The notes beneath the pieces are model-generated. The model was not told where the DNA came from. It saw nothing but the letters and a program-made list of their open reading frames with translations, and searched no databases. Shown here in pieces: positions 50,899 through 62,699 of a stretch of 64,000 nt of DNA. Location: contig SFZH01000008.1 in NCBI GenBank assembly GCA_021234535.1, forward strand, positions 2,852,001 through 2,916,000. Direction: 5' to 3'. This stretch comes from Stichopus chloronotus. Its lineage: Eukaryota; Echinodermata; Holothuroidea; Aspidochirotida; Stichopodidae. Position 1 is the first letter of the stretch. Each line of letters starts with the position of its first letter. Position numbers and translations under genes: made by a program.

Positions 50899-50991
50899 TG
50901 CCAGATGCTAGACCATGGTCAATACGGTAATGCATAGGTTATATGAGGTGAGTACGTCGCTAGCGAATTCCCAAACCAGGGAGTTTTGGGG
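50823..50991 (-). repeat. DIRS right inverted terminal repeat
   Basis: Reverse complement of the left end from 'ggaattacggaagg' to 'gaggtgagta', then a right-specific terminus 'cgaattcccaaaccagggag' and 'ttttgggg' that is mirrored only in the ICR. Confidence 0.88.
50848..50895. repeat. (CA)n microsatellite inside the DIRS repeat
   Basis: About 24 uninterrupted AC units. The left repeat and the related copies at 15474 and 30373 have shorter tracts at the same place, so the tract is part of the family and has expanded here. Confidence 0.9.
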
Positions 50992-51140
50992 ATTTCATGA
51001 CATATCTCAATGAGCCTTTCTAAAGGGATTGATAATTTTCAGAGAAAGAAACATCTGATATCAGAAGAATGGAGGTATTTTAGGGATTACTGCTGGCCAC
51101 TAAAGAAAATTGATTTTACATAAATATTAGGAACATTTTT

Positions 51141-51440
51141 TGATTCCTTGCCGTAGGCAGGGGAATCTATGCAGTCCTGATGTCGTGTGTGTGTATGTAT
51201 GTGTGTGTGCGTGGTGTGTGACGGTTGCTCGTAAACACTCTATCTCGAGAAGGGTAACTCTGAGTAATTTCATTTTTGGCATGTAGGTTGCCCATATTGA
51301 GTAGATGATCCCTAATGTTTTTGGTGTCCAAATCTTGCATATTAATGAGGTTATGGGGTAAAACATAAAAAATGTTAAAACTGCCATAGTTCCTTATCGG
51401 TTGGTCAGATTTGTTTTAAACTTGATAAGGTTGTCTGTTA
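51141..51440 (+). repeat. Repeat R3, copy 1
   Basis: Begins with a hairpin (51142-51167, GATTCCTTGCC against GGCAGGGGAATC), then 'ctatgcagtc', a TG tract, 'ggcatgtaggttgcccatat', 'tgagtagatgatccctaatg', 'tcttgcatattaatgag' and 'agttccttatcggttggtcaga'. Blocks recur in the same order at 61866-62345. No protein; the family is unnamed here. Confidence 0.65.
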
Positions 51441-51840
51441 TTAACAGGTTCACGGCCCTGTGAAATTTAATGCTTATCAATAGAGAGGAAGGGATAATTT
51501 TTCACTATAAAACAATAATAATAGCCTAAACACCATTATTGTGGTTATTATAAACTACCGTACAAATTCATATGGGTCTACATTGTGCAATTTCAGTTTT
51601 GATCCTGTCGCACACAGTTAACTCAATGGGATTGCTCCCTACAGTAATGCATTTGTAACTTAGTGAGTAACTTCTAGTGTGAAGGGCCTGGATAAGTTGT
51701 CCAGAGAGATAGTCTTGGTATAAGGGGGGTCATGGGGTCAGATAGATGGAATGTTAATGGGTTTATAAAAAAAATGAGGAAAATAAAATACCATCTGTTC
51801 TGTCATTTATTTGGATAATATCAATATCCAGAGGAACAGC

Positions 51841-52412
51841 TGGTAGCAGAACAAGGTTTCTTAACAATCAAATTGGAGTGCTTTCAATCATATTTCACAA
51901 TGTCGGAAAGGATGGGGGAAGCAAAAATATTGAGGAGGAATCATAACTTAGGGTCAACTTACGAGAACTTTGAGTGTGTTAAAAGCTACTTGTAACAAGG
52001 AAGAAATTATCGCAGAGTCAATAAAGGAAATTTGCAAAAGGCAGAGCACCAATTTGAGGCAATGGAAGAGGTTCATGCTGATCTGGCTGGGTTGTTGTCT
52101 GATGAAGCATTTGAGCAAGCAGAAAGCTGGAGTTGGAATGCCAAAAGCATTAAACTGAGGAGAGGGAGTAAGCATTGAAAAAGTTGAAGGAGGAAATTGA
52201 GTTTCAAATTAGCGTTGGAATTACCTAAGGCAGAAATTCCACCATACGATGGAGACCCAAGAACATTCTCGTCCTTTATGAAGAATTTTGAGGTAAATAT
52301 GGCAGACAAGCTGAGTTCAGATGCGGTAAGGTTGAGTTATTTGATTCAAATAACAACAGGCAAGACTAGAAGCAGCATTGATTACTGTGTGTTTCTTGGA
52401 GCTCAGAGATGT
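51841..52412 (+). pseudogene. gag: BEL/Pao retrotransposon gag fragment with PBS-like site
   Basis: The core reads FKLALELPKAEIPPYDGDPR followed by FSSFMKNFEVN, RLSYLIQITTGKTRSS and YCVFL. This matches the conserved segment of BEL/Pao gag proteins (LPKxxLPxFxGDP...W..F...F, then KLxYLxxxxxGxA), the DUF1759-type domain. Upstream, another frame gives HQFEAMEEVHADLAGLLSDE, as in the coiled-coil N-terminal part of such gags. An ATG at 51900 could be the original start. TGGTAGCAGAAC at 51841-51852 looks like a tRNA primer-binding site about 50 bases before it, so a 5' LTR may end just upstream. At least one frameshift and two stops occur, and protease, RT and integrase are absent. Confidence 0.7.
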
Positions 52413-52454
52413 TGACTGATGTCATACTCATACTGTACTTGATGTGTGGGTTGT

Positions 52455-52530
52455 ATGGCCTGGGTAGGTGATCCCTATTGCTTTTGGTGGGCGTCAAATG
52501 TTGCGGTAATTTTAGGTCACCAAAATAAAG
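52455..52530 (+). repeat. Repeat R3, fragment
   Basis: 'gggtaggtgatccctattgc' followed by 'ttttggtgggcgtcaaatg' matches the central block of R3 copy 1. It lies just beyond the BEL/Pao gag fragment. Confidence 0.45.
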
Positions 52531-54910
52531 GTCATTTTGGGTTAAAGGCTTGTGGTGTATCAAGAAAAATAACTGCAGTTGATCTTATACTTGTCATGTG
52601 AATAATTCATGTTTGTTGTAATAGAACCATGTAGCAAGGAATCACAAAGCCTTTTGGCTTTCTTGGTCTTTCTTATTGTTAAAACCATTATCTTAGTAGC
52701 ATGTTCAGGTCGGAAATCATGAATTTCAAATATTTATTTCAAAATGGTACATTGCACAATGTGAAACTTGTGATGTCACCCAGGCACAATGGCCTGAATA
52801 AACTTATTTTTTCTTTATAATCTTGACTGGTATTAAAAGAATTTCCACAACATGTAAATCTGCAACATACTCATTCTACATTTCTGCCTCTAAATGCTCA
52901 TGAGTGCTCTAAGATGTGCACATTAAACTCACTCTTTGGTTACACACTGTGGAACAATGACATTGTTGCTCTGCATGGGTTTGTATAATTTGCAATAGGA
53001 AAGTGTGGTAGATATGCACAGTGTCTATAGCTGCAGTACAACATATGGTCAATATGTACGGCTGCCGCACAGTGTAGTTTGTAACATCAATTTGCGCCAA
53101 TGCAGCTTTCATTTCATGTCTGTGAGGAATGTCATTGTAAAACATTACAAAATGATATGTATGATAGTAATTTATTCATAACAGTCTTAACAATTTGCAC
53201 AGCTTTTAGTGTATGTTTGTTGTCGACAGTTTGCAAAACATCAGAAAATGATACTTTTTGTAGATGGACAGATCCCATCTGACATTAGTTTGGGTTCTTT
53301 GTCCTGCAATGCTTCGAACTTTGCTGAAACAGTCAGAATTTTGCAAATTGCAAAAGACTTTTATAGCTCAGTGTGACGTTGTGTTAATCCAGAATTTGGT
53401 GTATTGAGGTTTGTCAGCATCCAGCAGTATAAGCTGCTCTTCAGCAGGAGTCTCATAAAATGATGACTATACAAAGATGAAGAAAAGAGGTTTGAAAGAT
53501 GTCAGACGAGTTTCATAATTTACAAACCAAAGCAAATGGAGTCTTAATTTCTCCCTTAATGTTCTTTTTATGCCCCTTTTTCTCCTTCCCTTTGTCACGT
53601 CAAAAATTTGAAGGACACTTGTGTCACAATGTTCTTCCATGTGAGAGTAAATAGAGAGGATTTTATTGATTCAATGTCTCTACGCTGCTGTGACATCAAA
53701 CATTATGTTTGCAGCTTTGGCTTCTGAAACGAATCGATGAAGTTACATTGAGTTCTTCCCTGAATTGGATTGGTAATCGTTCACTTGGTGATTGGTAGGT
53801 ATGGTACAGCTTTCGGAGTTGTTCACATCGAATGGCCTGGTAGATACTGTACCTAACATCCATAGCAAAGCCGAGATTCTCAGAAGGTTACTAGAATTAG
53901 GAGAAAGTTTGTAGGAAATAGTTGGTCTAGTGTTATAGTTTGTTCAGCAACAGTCTTCACCTTAATTACCATATTTGAATTTATTAGTAGTCACTTTATC
54001 AGAAATGAATCATACCTAACAAGAGCTACATGAGACATCGTATAAAATGGATTAGATCATGTGACCAGCAGTTCATATCCTGGAGTAATGTGCAGGATTT
54101 TAATGTATCATCACTTTCCTTCCAAAGCAAGTTCAATTAGTTGTGTGAGGATGAAGGTAATGGCGTAAGCTAAACTGATTTAAATCGTAATCAATGGTGG
54201 GAGGGGAAGTGAAACATGTTTTTCACCCTCTCTTACTTCTGAAGAGAGAGGCAGCAAGGGGGGGGGGGGGGAGTTGAGAGTGAGAGGGTAATATGGTATG
54301 AATGCAGTAACCTGTGTCCACCCAGTGAGAACACCTCTTCCATTTTATAGTTGACTGGTGACAATTGGAGGGGAATGCATTTGAAAAAAATGTTAGCAGA
54401 TGGACAGAAACATATCCCAGAGAAATTGTTACAAAGAAATTTGATGCTACTAATGTGTAGAAATGTTGGTTAAGTTACACATAAATGTTAGAGATACAGC
54501 AGTTCAATTAAGAAATGGATTGTAGTCTAGTTTTGTAATCTCTGTCTTGGGACAGTTTTTTGGTTACCACAGAACTCTAGCACAGCTGTGGAGGTACAGT
54601 ATGTGTTTTTAAGAATTATAGTAAAAGTATCGTCCGCTTATAATATCCAACATGTCGGTGAGTTTGGGGATACTAGTGTATACAGTCAAGCATGCAGTAT
54701 CGATTGGAAATATGCGATAAGTCGTGGACCCTCTGTGTCATACTTATCAAAAAGATTTTTTCGTCTAATAGTGTGGTACCAGCGTCATGAGGGTCTGTCA
54801 AAATTTGCCACCAAATGACTAATTACTATACGTAATAATGTTATTGTGTTGTGCAATTAACAGACAATGGCTGAAAAGGTCCCGTATGCAAGTGCTAGGT
54901 GTACGTTCAT
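52531..54910. other. No gene recognised
   Basis: AT-rich, no credible exon. There are 14 consecutive G at 54258-54271 within a purine-rich stretch. Confidence 0.45.
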
Positions 54911-55143
54911 ACCGGGTTCCTGCAGTCATGGAAAACCTGAAAAACTCATAAACTTGGAAAATTATTTCAAGGCCTGAAAAGTTCTTGAAATTCAGAGAAA
55001 TTGCATAAAGTCCTAGAAAAGCCGTGGAAATTTACCCAATAGTAACACTATTCTTTCTCACTTGTAATGTTAACATGGAAATTCTTCATTTGATCATGGG
55101 AAAGTCATGGAAATTGATTCCCTCGAAAGTGCTGGAACCCTGC
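54911..55143. mobile_element. MITE-like element built of 'gtcatggaaa' motifs
   Basis: Starts 'ccgggttcctgcagtcatgg' and ends 'gtgctggaaccctgc', giving short imperfect terminal inverted repeats around GGGTTCC. The inside repeats 'tcatggaaa', 'cctgaaaa' and 'gtggaaatt' motifs, a pattern common in small animal DNA transposons. No coding sequence. Confidence 0.5.
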
Positions 55144-57363
55144 ACATAGGTACTTGTACACCTACACAAATACAAAAACCTGAAGCTAGTGGTATGCTGT
55201 TTGAATTTCTATTCTTAACATATATTTCCTTGTACTGTTGCCAGAGTTTTGTCATGGTGGGAAGTAGGTTTGTGGTGATGCAATTGAGTCAGTGCAGTAT
55301 ATTGCCTTATAATTTTCCAGTTCATGCTCTCTGTAGGTCTAGAATTGTAAGTATGTTAAAAGCCCCCTTAGGGCTAGAGGTCAGAATCTCGAGGAAATGA
55401 GGCCCCATTCCATGTTGATGGAGATAGAATCCACACCAGCCCTAATGCATTTCTTGCATCTTTTAATCAAGAATAAGTTTTATATCTGGTATCGAGCACA
55501 AAGCATAACAGGCTAGAAAAAAAAATTGTTTGGTTTGAGACAGTTCAATTGAATCATACACAATTAATTAAGTTGTACATAATCATTTACATGCCATGAC
55601 CAATGGAAGGAAGTAATCTTGATTTGCTTTCTGGTACAAACCCTTTATGTACCTCTCGCACTAGACCCGACAATATGGCACGATGCGATATCATGAGATA
55701 AAATGTTGCCTGGTGTTGTTTGTGATTTCACACTGGAGGCAACTTTTTTTGTCACTTGGCCATTCTTTTTATGTTACCACAGCTATCACCAGTTGTTATG
55801 TTTATCGTCATTGTGCAGAGGGCACTGATTGTTCACAAGAAAAAAGTATTGCTGCAATAAGCAATAAAAGTTAAAATTTTTTCAAGTCCATTTTATTTCA
55901 ACAAGCTCTCAATATTCATTTTCAAAGTTAAAGAAGGACCAGGGAACACATTTATCAAAGTCAATCTCTCAAATTGTATTAAACCTTCTGAGTTTCATGT
56001 TTCATTGTGCAGACCTTAATGAGATCAAACATGAGGCCCAGAAACATCTCATTCTGTTTATCGCTACAAAATTTCTCGCTGGTGTTTCCCTGCCTCTTCA
56101 TTTTGCCATGTGGTCTCTATAGGAAGTTTGTTTCCCAGGATGTGTAGTCTCGCTGTAAAGTGGGGTAGTCTCTAACAGTGTCTCAATATTGAATGTGTGA
56201 ATGGAGTCTGATATTTCAACTGTTTTGTAACCAATCCCATGAGACAGATGGAGCCTGACGGTGCTTAAGGCACGAGTTTCCTTGGTTGGGTTTAGCATCA
56301 CCCATCGGCTTTTTTTTCTGCCTGCCTCCCTTGTTTGCCGCTGGAGTTAAGCCAAGAATGTAAGATGCAAGCAACGTGAATTCCTGTACACGATGACTTT
56401 GACTAATTCGGTTTGAAACTGACACGGCATAAAGCAGAAATGTATCGCCACATCTTAATCTGATAGTTCTTGACGGCAGTTTGCACCACTTTGTCGATCA
56501 TCGATTGTCATTGGGAACATTCTGGTTATTATGTAACTAGGTTTCCTCATTCATGTTTGAAACTCTCTGGGGTGTTCATGTTGTCAGGGTACATGTTACT
56601 CTCTGCGGTATGATGTTGTGTGGGTTCATGTTGTATTCCTTTATTGGATTGACTATCTTCCAGCTGCTGTTACACTCCTCATCTTCCTTTAGTCCTCTTC
56701 TGGACAAGAAGCCAAAAAATTTTGATGCTACTAGAAGGTGAAATCATATTTTTGACCTCTTCTTGTAATAAACTCTGCCCAGGATGAGACGTTAATTTAC
56801 CTTGTGTTCAACCCTCAACAACAATCAGTACCTTCACATGGTTATGTCCTTTTATTGATTTTCTGCATAAAATGAACAGCTGTGTCAAAATTTTATGCAA
56901 GTAGGTTTCTGTACACTGTTCCCTTGAGAGGCATTTTACTATGCATGTTTGGTGTGATTTGAACATACATAGAAGAATGTACAGATTGAAAAATAGACAG
57001 ACATACACATAGATGAAGTAACATAGACAAACTGAGAACAAGACAGAAAGAAGATGAGAAATAGTCAAATTAACAAAAGAGTCAAATCACGGAACACTTT
57101 TGTTCATCGTTAGAGTGTGATAAATCAATAGAATTTTAGTGTATATTGTTGCACAGTGCAGCTTGTGATGATATGCTGTTGGTATTGCTCAGTCGTGAAT
57201 GTTTCAGACAAACAAAGTGCCTCAGGTGACTTTTTTCTACATTGTGCAGTTTTGGAAGTTGACAGTCTCTGTAAAAATTGAAGTACAACCCCCTCTAGAA
57301 GGAAATTAAGTGATTAATTCCTCAGCATAATCTTGCTAATTGTCTAAACTAAAATTTATGTCA
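55144..57363. other. No gene recognised
   Basis: Non-coding by inspection; no repeat or exon was recognised. Confidence 0.45.
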
Positions 57364-57476
57364 CTCACTTACCTGTTTCAACACAACAACTGCACTCCCA
57401 TCTTCTGTGCCAAGAGTGCTGGATTCTTGGCACGGTAGATGGCAGTGCAGTTGGTGTGTTGAAACAGGTAAGTGAG
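57364..57476. repeat. Near-perfect hairpin, 53-bp stem
   Basis: Bases 57364-57416 pair with 57424-57476 with five mismatches and a 7-nt loop (tgctgga). Arms begin and end with ctcacttacctgtttcaaca and its complement. The left arm resembles 61745-61785, where no pairing right arm remains. It could be a foldback MITE, or, if transcribed, a long small-RNA precursor. The bases just after it resemble the tail of repeat R1. Confidence 0.85.
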
Positions 57477-57645
57477 GTTGTTCGTAAATAACTAAACCAG
57501 GTAAGTGTTTGGATAACAAATGAAAGGTCTTTTTTTCTCTGCATTTTATTTCTTCCATTCTCAAGACCATGTTTTTAAAACAATTTGGATGACTGTAGCA
57601 TTGTTTGGGGCAATTCTTTCCTTCGGTCATTCCTCACACTACGCT

Positions 57646-58226
57646 GACTCATTAAATCTTGTATTGACTTAGGTCTTCCTTCTAACTAATTAAGACTTGT
57701 TCGGACTCATTCATTCCTCCCAAGTGAGTTGCTGAACTTTGTTTGGATATATGCTTCCTTCCATTAATTATCACTCTTTAAAGCTAGTTTAGACCTATGC
57801 TTCTCTCTGAAGTGAATTATTAAACCTTGCTCCAACTCATGCGTTCCTTTTGAGTGACATGTTGAACCTTGCTTGGACCTACCCATCTCACTGTAATCAC
57901 TTGTCCAATCTTGTTTGAACCTATGGCGCCCTCATAGGTGACTTGTTAAACTTGTATGGGCCTATGCTTCCCCTACATCCCCTCTCGCCCCCTGTGATGC
58001 ATTATACCTTGTTTTGGCTTATTCCTTTCTCCTGGGTGACTTTTTAAACCTTGCATGGACCTGCGCCTTCCTCCTTTGTGACTCGTTACAACTTGTTCGA
58101 ACCTACGCCTACCTTCAGAGTGACTTACTGTAAACCTTGTCACACATATTTCCCCTCCTCTCGTTAGTAACTTGTTACACCTCTTTTGGACCTGTGCATT
58201 CCCCTTTCGAGTGACTCGTTAAACCC
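57646..58226. repeat. Degenerate 42-bp minisatellite, about 13.5 units
   Basis: Units read approximately GACTTGTTAAACCTTGTTTG, then GACCTATGCTTCCCTCCTGAGT. At least seven units are exactly 42 bp long; the rest vary, one carrying an extra C-rich insert of about 17 bases. Units differ from one another considerably, so the array is old. The period is a multiple of three, but stops occur in the readable frames, so it is not treated as coding. Confidence 0.85.
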
Positions 58227-60331
58227 TTTTTTTATTTCACATGGGAAATTTATTTCAGACTAGAATAGCATATCATTTCATGATGTCATTGAGGGGTAAA
58301 GAGAAAGCAGGGAGTTGTGACGTGTGTGTTACCGTGTGTCTGTGTGGGTTTGGATTTCCTTTTACGTAGGTTTGCAGGCTGAGGGAAATAAATTATGACT
58401 TTATGGAAGGGCTGCTTGTCTTGTGTTATTTATTATTTTTGGTAACATTTTGAAAAGACAAAATGACGTCTCTTGTAATTCAACTGTATGCTTTACCTGC
58501 CACATGTGTAGATGCTCACAGTCTTTACGTATTTTCCCCTTGTGTTCATGTTGACTAGTTTTTCACTTGGTTTATGGTAGTTGAACATATGTTTATTGTT
58601 GGAAGGTGCAGTATCCAATCTGTCTACTCAGAAATTGGTAAAAGGTTTCATGTCATTTGGTTACTTAAGTAAATGGCTCGGCTATGGTTGTTATTAGACC
58701 TCATGTCGATATACAACAAAATCACAGAGAAGTAAATATTCATTAATATCTAAAACGTAAATTTGCAAGGAAACTTGTACTGTATTTGAGATGATTAAAA
58801 TGGGTGGTTTCTAGGTTAGTTTAAATATGTTGTTGCACACTGCAGTAGGCTAATTTGAGACATATTACATTGGTATTAATTTGTTGATTTGCTGAGGAAA
58901 TAGTTTATTAGTTTACCAAAAATGAAATAAGAATCAATGACCAACTGGTATGCTGTGCTGATATGTCAGCTGGTTTGATTTGTGCTCAAACTAGAAATTT
59001 TGACGTTGTTGCCCAAGAAAGAATTGTCATGGTACTTAGTTTAAGCTTCAACGGTAATGCTATTAGTTGAAGCTATTGTTGAAATGTACCATATGTATGC
59101 TACAGTACACACCAGCACATTGTTTTATTTTAAGTAATTCGCAATGTGGATAACTGTCTCATTGATTCCTTGCCCAAGACTGAAGTAATCTATGCGACGG
59201 TTAGAAGCCCTTCGTCCTGCATTATGTAGCCATGGTTATTCATGTTAATTGTGAATCCACTCACCAAGTGTGTGAAATGTGTTTCCGATTATGACATGGA
59301 TTTATGACTTGCGTTTCTAGTGTTGGATTTTACTACAAATGTTGGTCATCATGACATTCTTACATGAAAGTTGTGGACTTGCATGTAGTTGCTTTTTTTC
59401 TGATGTTAGTCGATGGAATTAATGCTATTATGTGGTTTTCTGGTAACTCAGAGGTTACAGAAAGTTATTTGTAACAAAGCACGTCAGACCTATTGGGGTA
59501 AGTCGCAATACCTTCTGTTGACCCACAAAATCCATTGAAGTTGAGTTGCAGGTGATGTGAAATCACTTGGAAACTGTCATAAACCCTTCCTCGGCTGTTA
59601 TATTACTAGCTAATATTCCAGCATGCATTCATGGCATTGTTATTAAACATGATTGAATTTCTGATTCACTGATCTCTAAATTTCAGATTTTGTGCAGGAC
59701 ACATTTTTCAGAGTTTCAGCAAACTCAGTGTACTTTGTTTACCAGTAACCTTTTGTACAGATGGTCAGCCATGCACAGACGTTGCTCATATTCGCCATGT
59801 CCGTAGTAACTTGTTTTGAATCTATAGCTTTGGGATAAAGTCTAGTTTCAAATCTAGTCTTGATATTGGTACCATGTGGATATTGGAGTCATATTAGTCA
59901 ATGTAGTCATGTTTATATCCTGTTGGCCTACATATGATTGGTCAATACTTGGGGGTGGCTAGCACTGATATTACTATACCAGTCGTTGTGTACTTTATCT
60001 ACAATATTTATTTAGGATGGTGAATATAATTGCTGAAGTGGCAAATTTTTCTGGACTTTTTATCCAGTGCTTCCGGCATTTTTCATGACAGTGAAAATGT
60101 CATGGTAACAGTAAATTTGTAGTTTGAAGCATTTCTGCAATGTGTGAATGATTGTGTAAAAACTGAAACTTGATTGCTTCTTTTTGCTGTGGTAAAGGAC
60201 AGACATGTCCTCATTTTCTGTGGTACTTAAGAGGTGGATGCAGTCATTGTTTATATTAATTCAGGGTTTGTAGCTACTTAGTTCTGCATTGATGCAGTCT
60301 TGACCATTTAAGTTGCTAGTACCAAAGTTGT
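58227..60331. other. No gene recognised
   Basis: AT-rich, intron-like DNA. A sequence at 59163-59200 faintly resembles the R3 start ('gattccttgcc...atctatgc'). Confidence 0.4.
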
Positions 60332-60500
60332 AATGACTCAAGTCATTGACTTGGACTCGAGTCGACTTTTTTCAATGACTTGGACTTGAGTCAATAGCAT
60401 ACGTCACTCGACTTGGACTCGAACGATCACAGCAATGACTCGACTTGGACTCGAGTCAGCGACTGGATTGACTTGACTCGAAATTTTTAGTATTTGACTT
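60332..60500. repeat. Palindromic short tandem repeat
   Basis: 'gacttggactcgagtc' or close variants occur four to five times at irregular spacing. The core GACTCGAGTC is itself a palindrome and the flank 'aatgactcaagtcatt' is nearly so. The block is rich in possible stem structures. Confidence 0.75.
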
Positions 60501-61865
60501 CAGTCAAAATTTCAGCCTTTCTTTTTCACTATTTGCTGTTTAAAACTTTTACCATCATAACTTGTGAGTTGAACTTCAATCTGATGCTTATGCACTGCAA
60601 ACACAGCCCAGTGTGGAACCATATCAAAATTTTTAACTTATCCATAGTAAGCAGAGTACTGCAGTTACAGTACACTGTAGTGTGACTAAATTATTCGTGA
60701 CATTCATATATTAGAAGTATTTCCTTAATCTGGTGATTGTACCAGAGTTGGATTACACCAGAGCTAGGTTGCACAAATGGTTTGACGCACTTGATATTAA
60801 TATCTGATGACGTAGGGATGATTCAAGAGGAAAAGAAGAAAACGAAAGCCTTAAATCATGGCTACAATCTAATGCAGTTTCAGTTCCTCAATGAGTTTTT
60901 TTGAGTGGCTCTCTGAACTTGACTAACCATTTTTTATTTTCCTTCTGAGCATGCTTGTTTGTTGGTGTCTCAGAATTACCTTTAGGATGCAACTCAAAGA
61001 CATCGCCAAATAGTTGTGCTTCTTATGTTCACTTAAATCAATCATCCAATTTTGAATATCAGTGATGTAAAAGCCCACTTTCTTGTCTATCTGTAAATGT
61101 ACCTCATTCAGAGTACTCATCCAACAGTTGCACAAGGCATATGCTGCAATTTACATTCGATCAACAAGTGATTGCCACCCGTATATGGATAGATATACCG
61201 AGAGAATCTACCATGTAGAAATGTTTCGAGTATTTGACAGATATATCCATCAACTGTAGCTTTATCTAATCAGTTGTTTGTTTCATTCGTCAAATAGCTT
61301 CATGAAGTCCTTGAGTGTACAATATTCAAGGATTTTCCATCTCTCAGAAATTTAATAATTAATCGAACACCTAGCTGCAATTAGGTTAATAGTCATTGAT
61401 CTTACGCAGACCAGATGACAATGAATGACCTAATTTAATCGTGTCAATCAACACCCAAACAAAGCTTATGGAACAGCAAATTCTTGCTAATGGAAAATAA
61501 TGAGAACATTGTCAAAGCATGACAAAAATGTTAAGAAAAAAAAATACATATTGGACAGCTGAATGTCTGGTTCTGCAAGAGGTATGTGTAATATGTTGGA
61601 ATAAAGTTGTGTAGTTTTTTCCATTTCTAATGTTCTGATAGTGTAACTGATTGCGAGGTGTTCTTGTGGGGAGTGCAAGTGCTTTCGATGCTGAGGTTAA
61701 TTTAGCTCACACTTAAAGTGAGATTTAAAGGATTTCTTTACTCTTCACCTACCTATCTCAGCACATAAGCTGCTCTCCCATCTGTACTATTGTGAGGTGT
61801 GCTGGCAACTGTCATCGTGATAAACAGAAAATAACAGAAACGAAACACAAACATATTCCATTTTT
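60501..61865. other. No gene recognised
   Basis: Non-coding by inspection. 61745-61785 resembles the left arm of the hairpin at 57364 ('cacctacctatctcagcaca', 'ctctcccatct'). Confidence 0.4.
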
Positions 61866-62345
61866 TGGTTCCTTGTGTTAACAAAGGAACCTATGCAGTC
61901 AAGTCAGCGTTTGCGTATATGTGTATGTGTTTATGTGACGCCATTGGAATGTGAGATAATTGGCACGATAACTCAATAATCGAGTGCTCAATTTTTTCTC
62001 AAACTTGGTGTGTATGTGTATCATATTGAGTAGATGTTGCCTAGTGCTCATATCTTGCATATTAATGAGTGAGCAGGGCCCTAGTTTCACAATTGGAATG
62101 TGAGATATGTGGTGCAATAACTCAATAACCGATTGCTCATTTTTTCTCAAACATGGTGTGTAATTGTATCATATTGAGTAGATGTTTTTGGTGCCTATAT
62201 CTTGTATATTAATGAGTGGGTGGGACTTAATGTAAAATTCCTGATATGGCAATATCTTTGCAGTTCCTTGTCTGATTTGCTTCAAATGTGGTAAGGAAGG
62301 TCTAAGATATTAGGTACCTTACCATGGCATTTTTTACGTCCTCAT
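61866..62345 (+). repeat. Repeat R3, copy 2, with internal duplication
   Basis: Begins with a 25-nt hairpin (61867-61891, GGTTCCTTGTGTT against AACAAAGGAACC), then 'ctatgcagtc' and a TG-rich tract as in copy 1. The central block ('aattggaatgtgagata', 'ctcaataa', 'cat.ttgagtagatgtt', 'tcttg.atattaatgagtg') is present twice in tandem, at about 61941-62089 and 62090-62232. It ends with 'cagttccttgtctgatttgc', matching the end of copy 1. Confidence 0.7.
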
Positions 62346-62699
62346 GCTTCAGTGCTAATGTGTGCATTGATGTAAATGGCTTTTAAATAGAAAGGTGGGC
62401 AAGACACAAGGAAAGAAAATGGAAGAAAACAGTTCGTGTTCTTAGCAGTTCCCTCCAGGACATGCTGTCAGTCTTGGGTGGACTTTAAAGGCACATAGAT
62501 GTGATAAGCGTTTGTGCAATTTGCAGGACCCCTTCTTTAGGGCTTTAAATGAAAGATTCACAGCTGTTTGTGCTTTGTAAAATGAATGGGATATTGCTGT
62601 ATATTGTAGGAATCAACATCTTCAATTCATTGCATAAATTGAAATGGCTTTTTGATATTTATGAACTCCAGCATATCATTTTACAGTATGTATATTCCA

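Larger units (their letters stand above)
45592..50991 (+). mobile_element. DIRS1-type retrotransposon, full-length but decayed
   Basis: A 5,400-bp element with inverted terminal repeats, gag-like, RT/RNase H and tyrosine recombinase regions, and an internal complementary region (ICR). The outer ends were set from the ICR, which is complementary to the left outer end (45592-45634, 41 of 43 bases) and to the right outer end (50963-50991, 29 of 29 bases). This layout defines DIRS1-type elements, which integrate by tyrosine recombinase rather than DDE integrase and leave no target duplication; none is seen. Several frameshifts and stops interrupt every coding region. Its interior is strikingly more GC- and CpG-rich than its host surroundings. 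Confidence 0.92.

Noticed and set aside
45592..50991. Gypsy/LTR interpretation of the element
   Set aside because: Terminal repeats are inverted rather than direct, no integrase or protease motif is seen, and recombinase and ICR are present.
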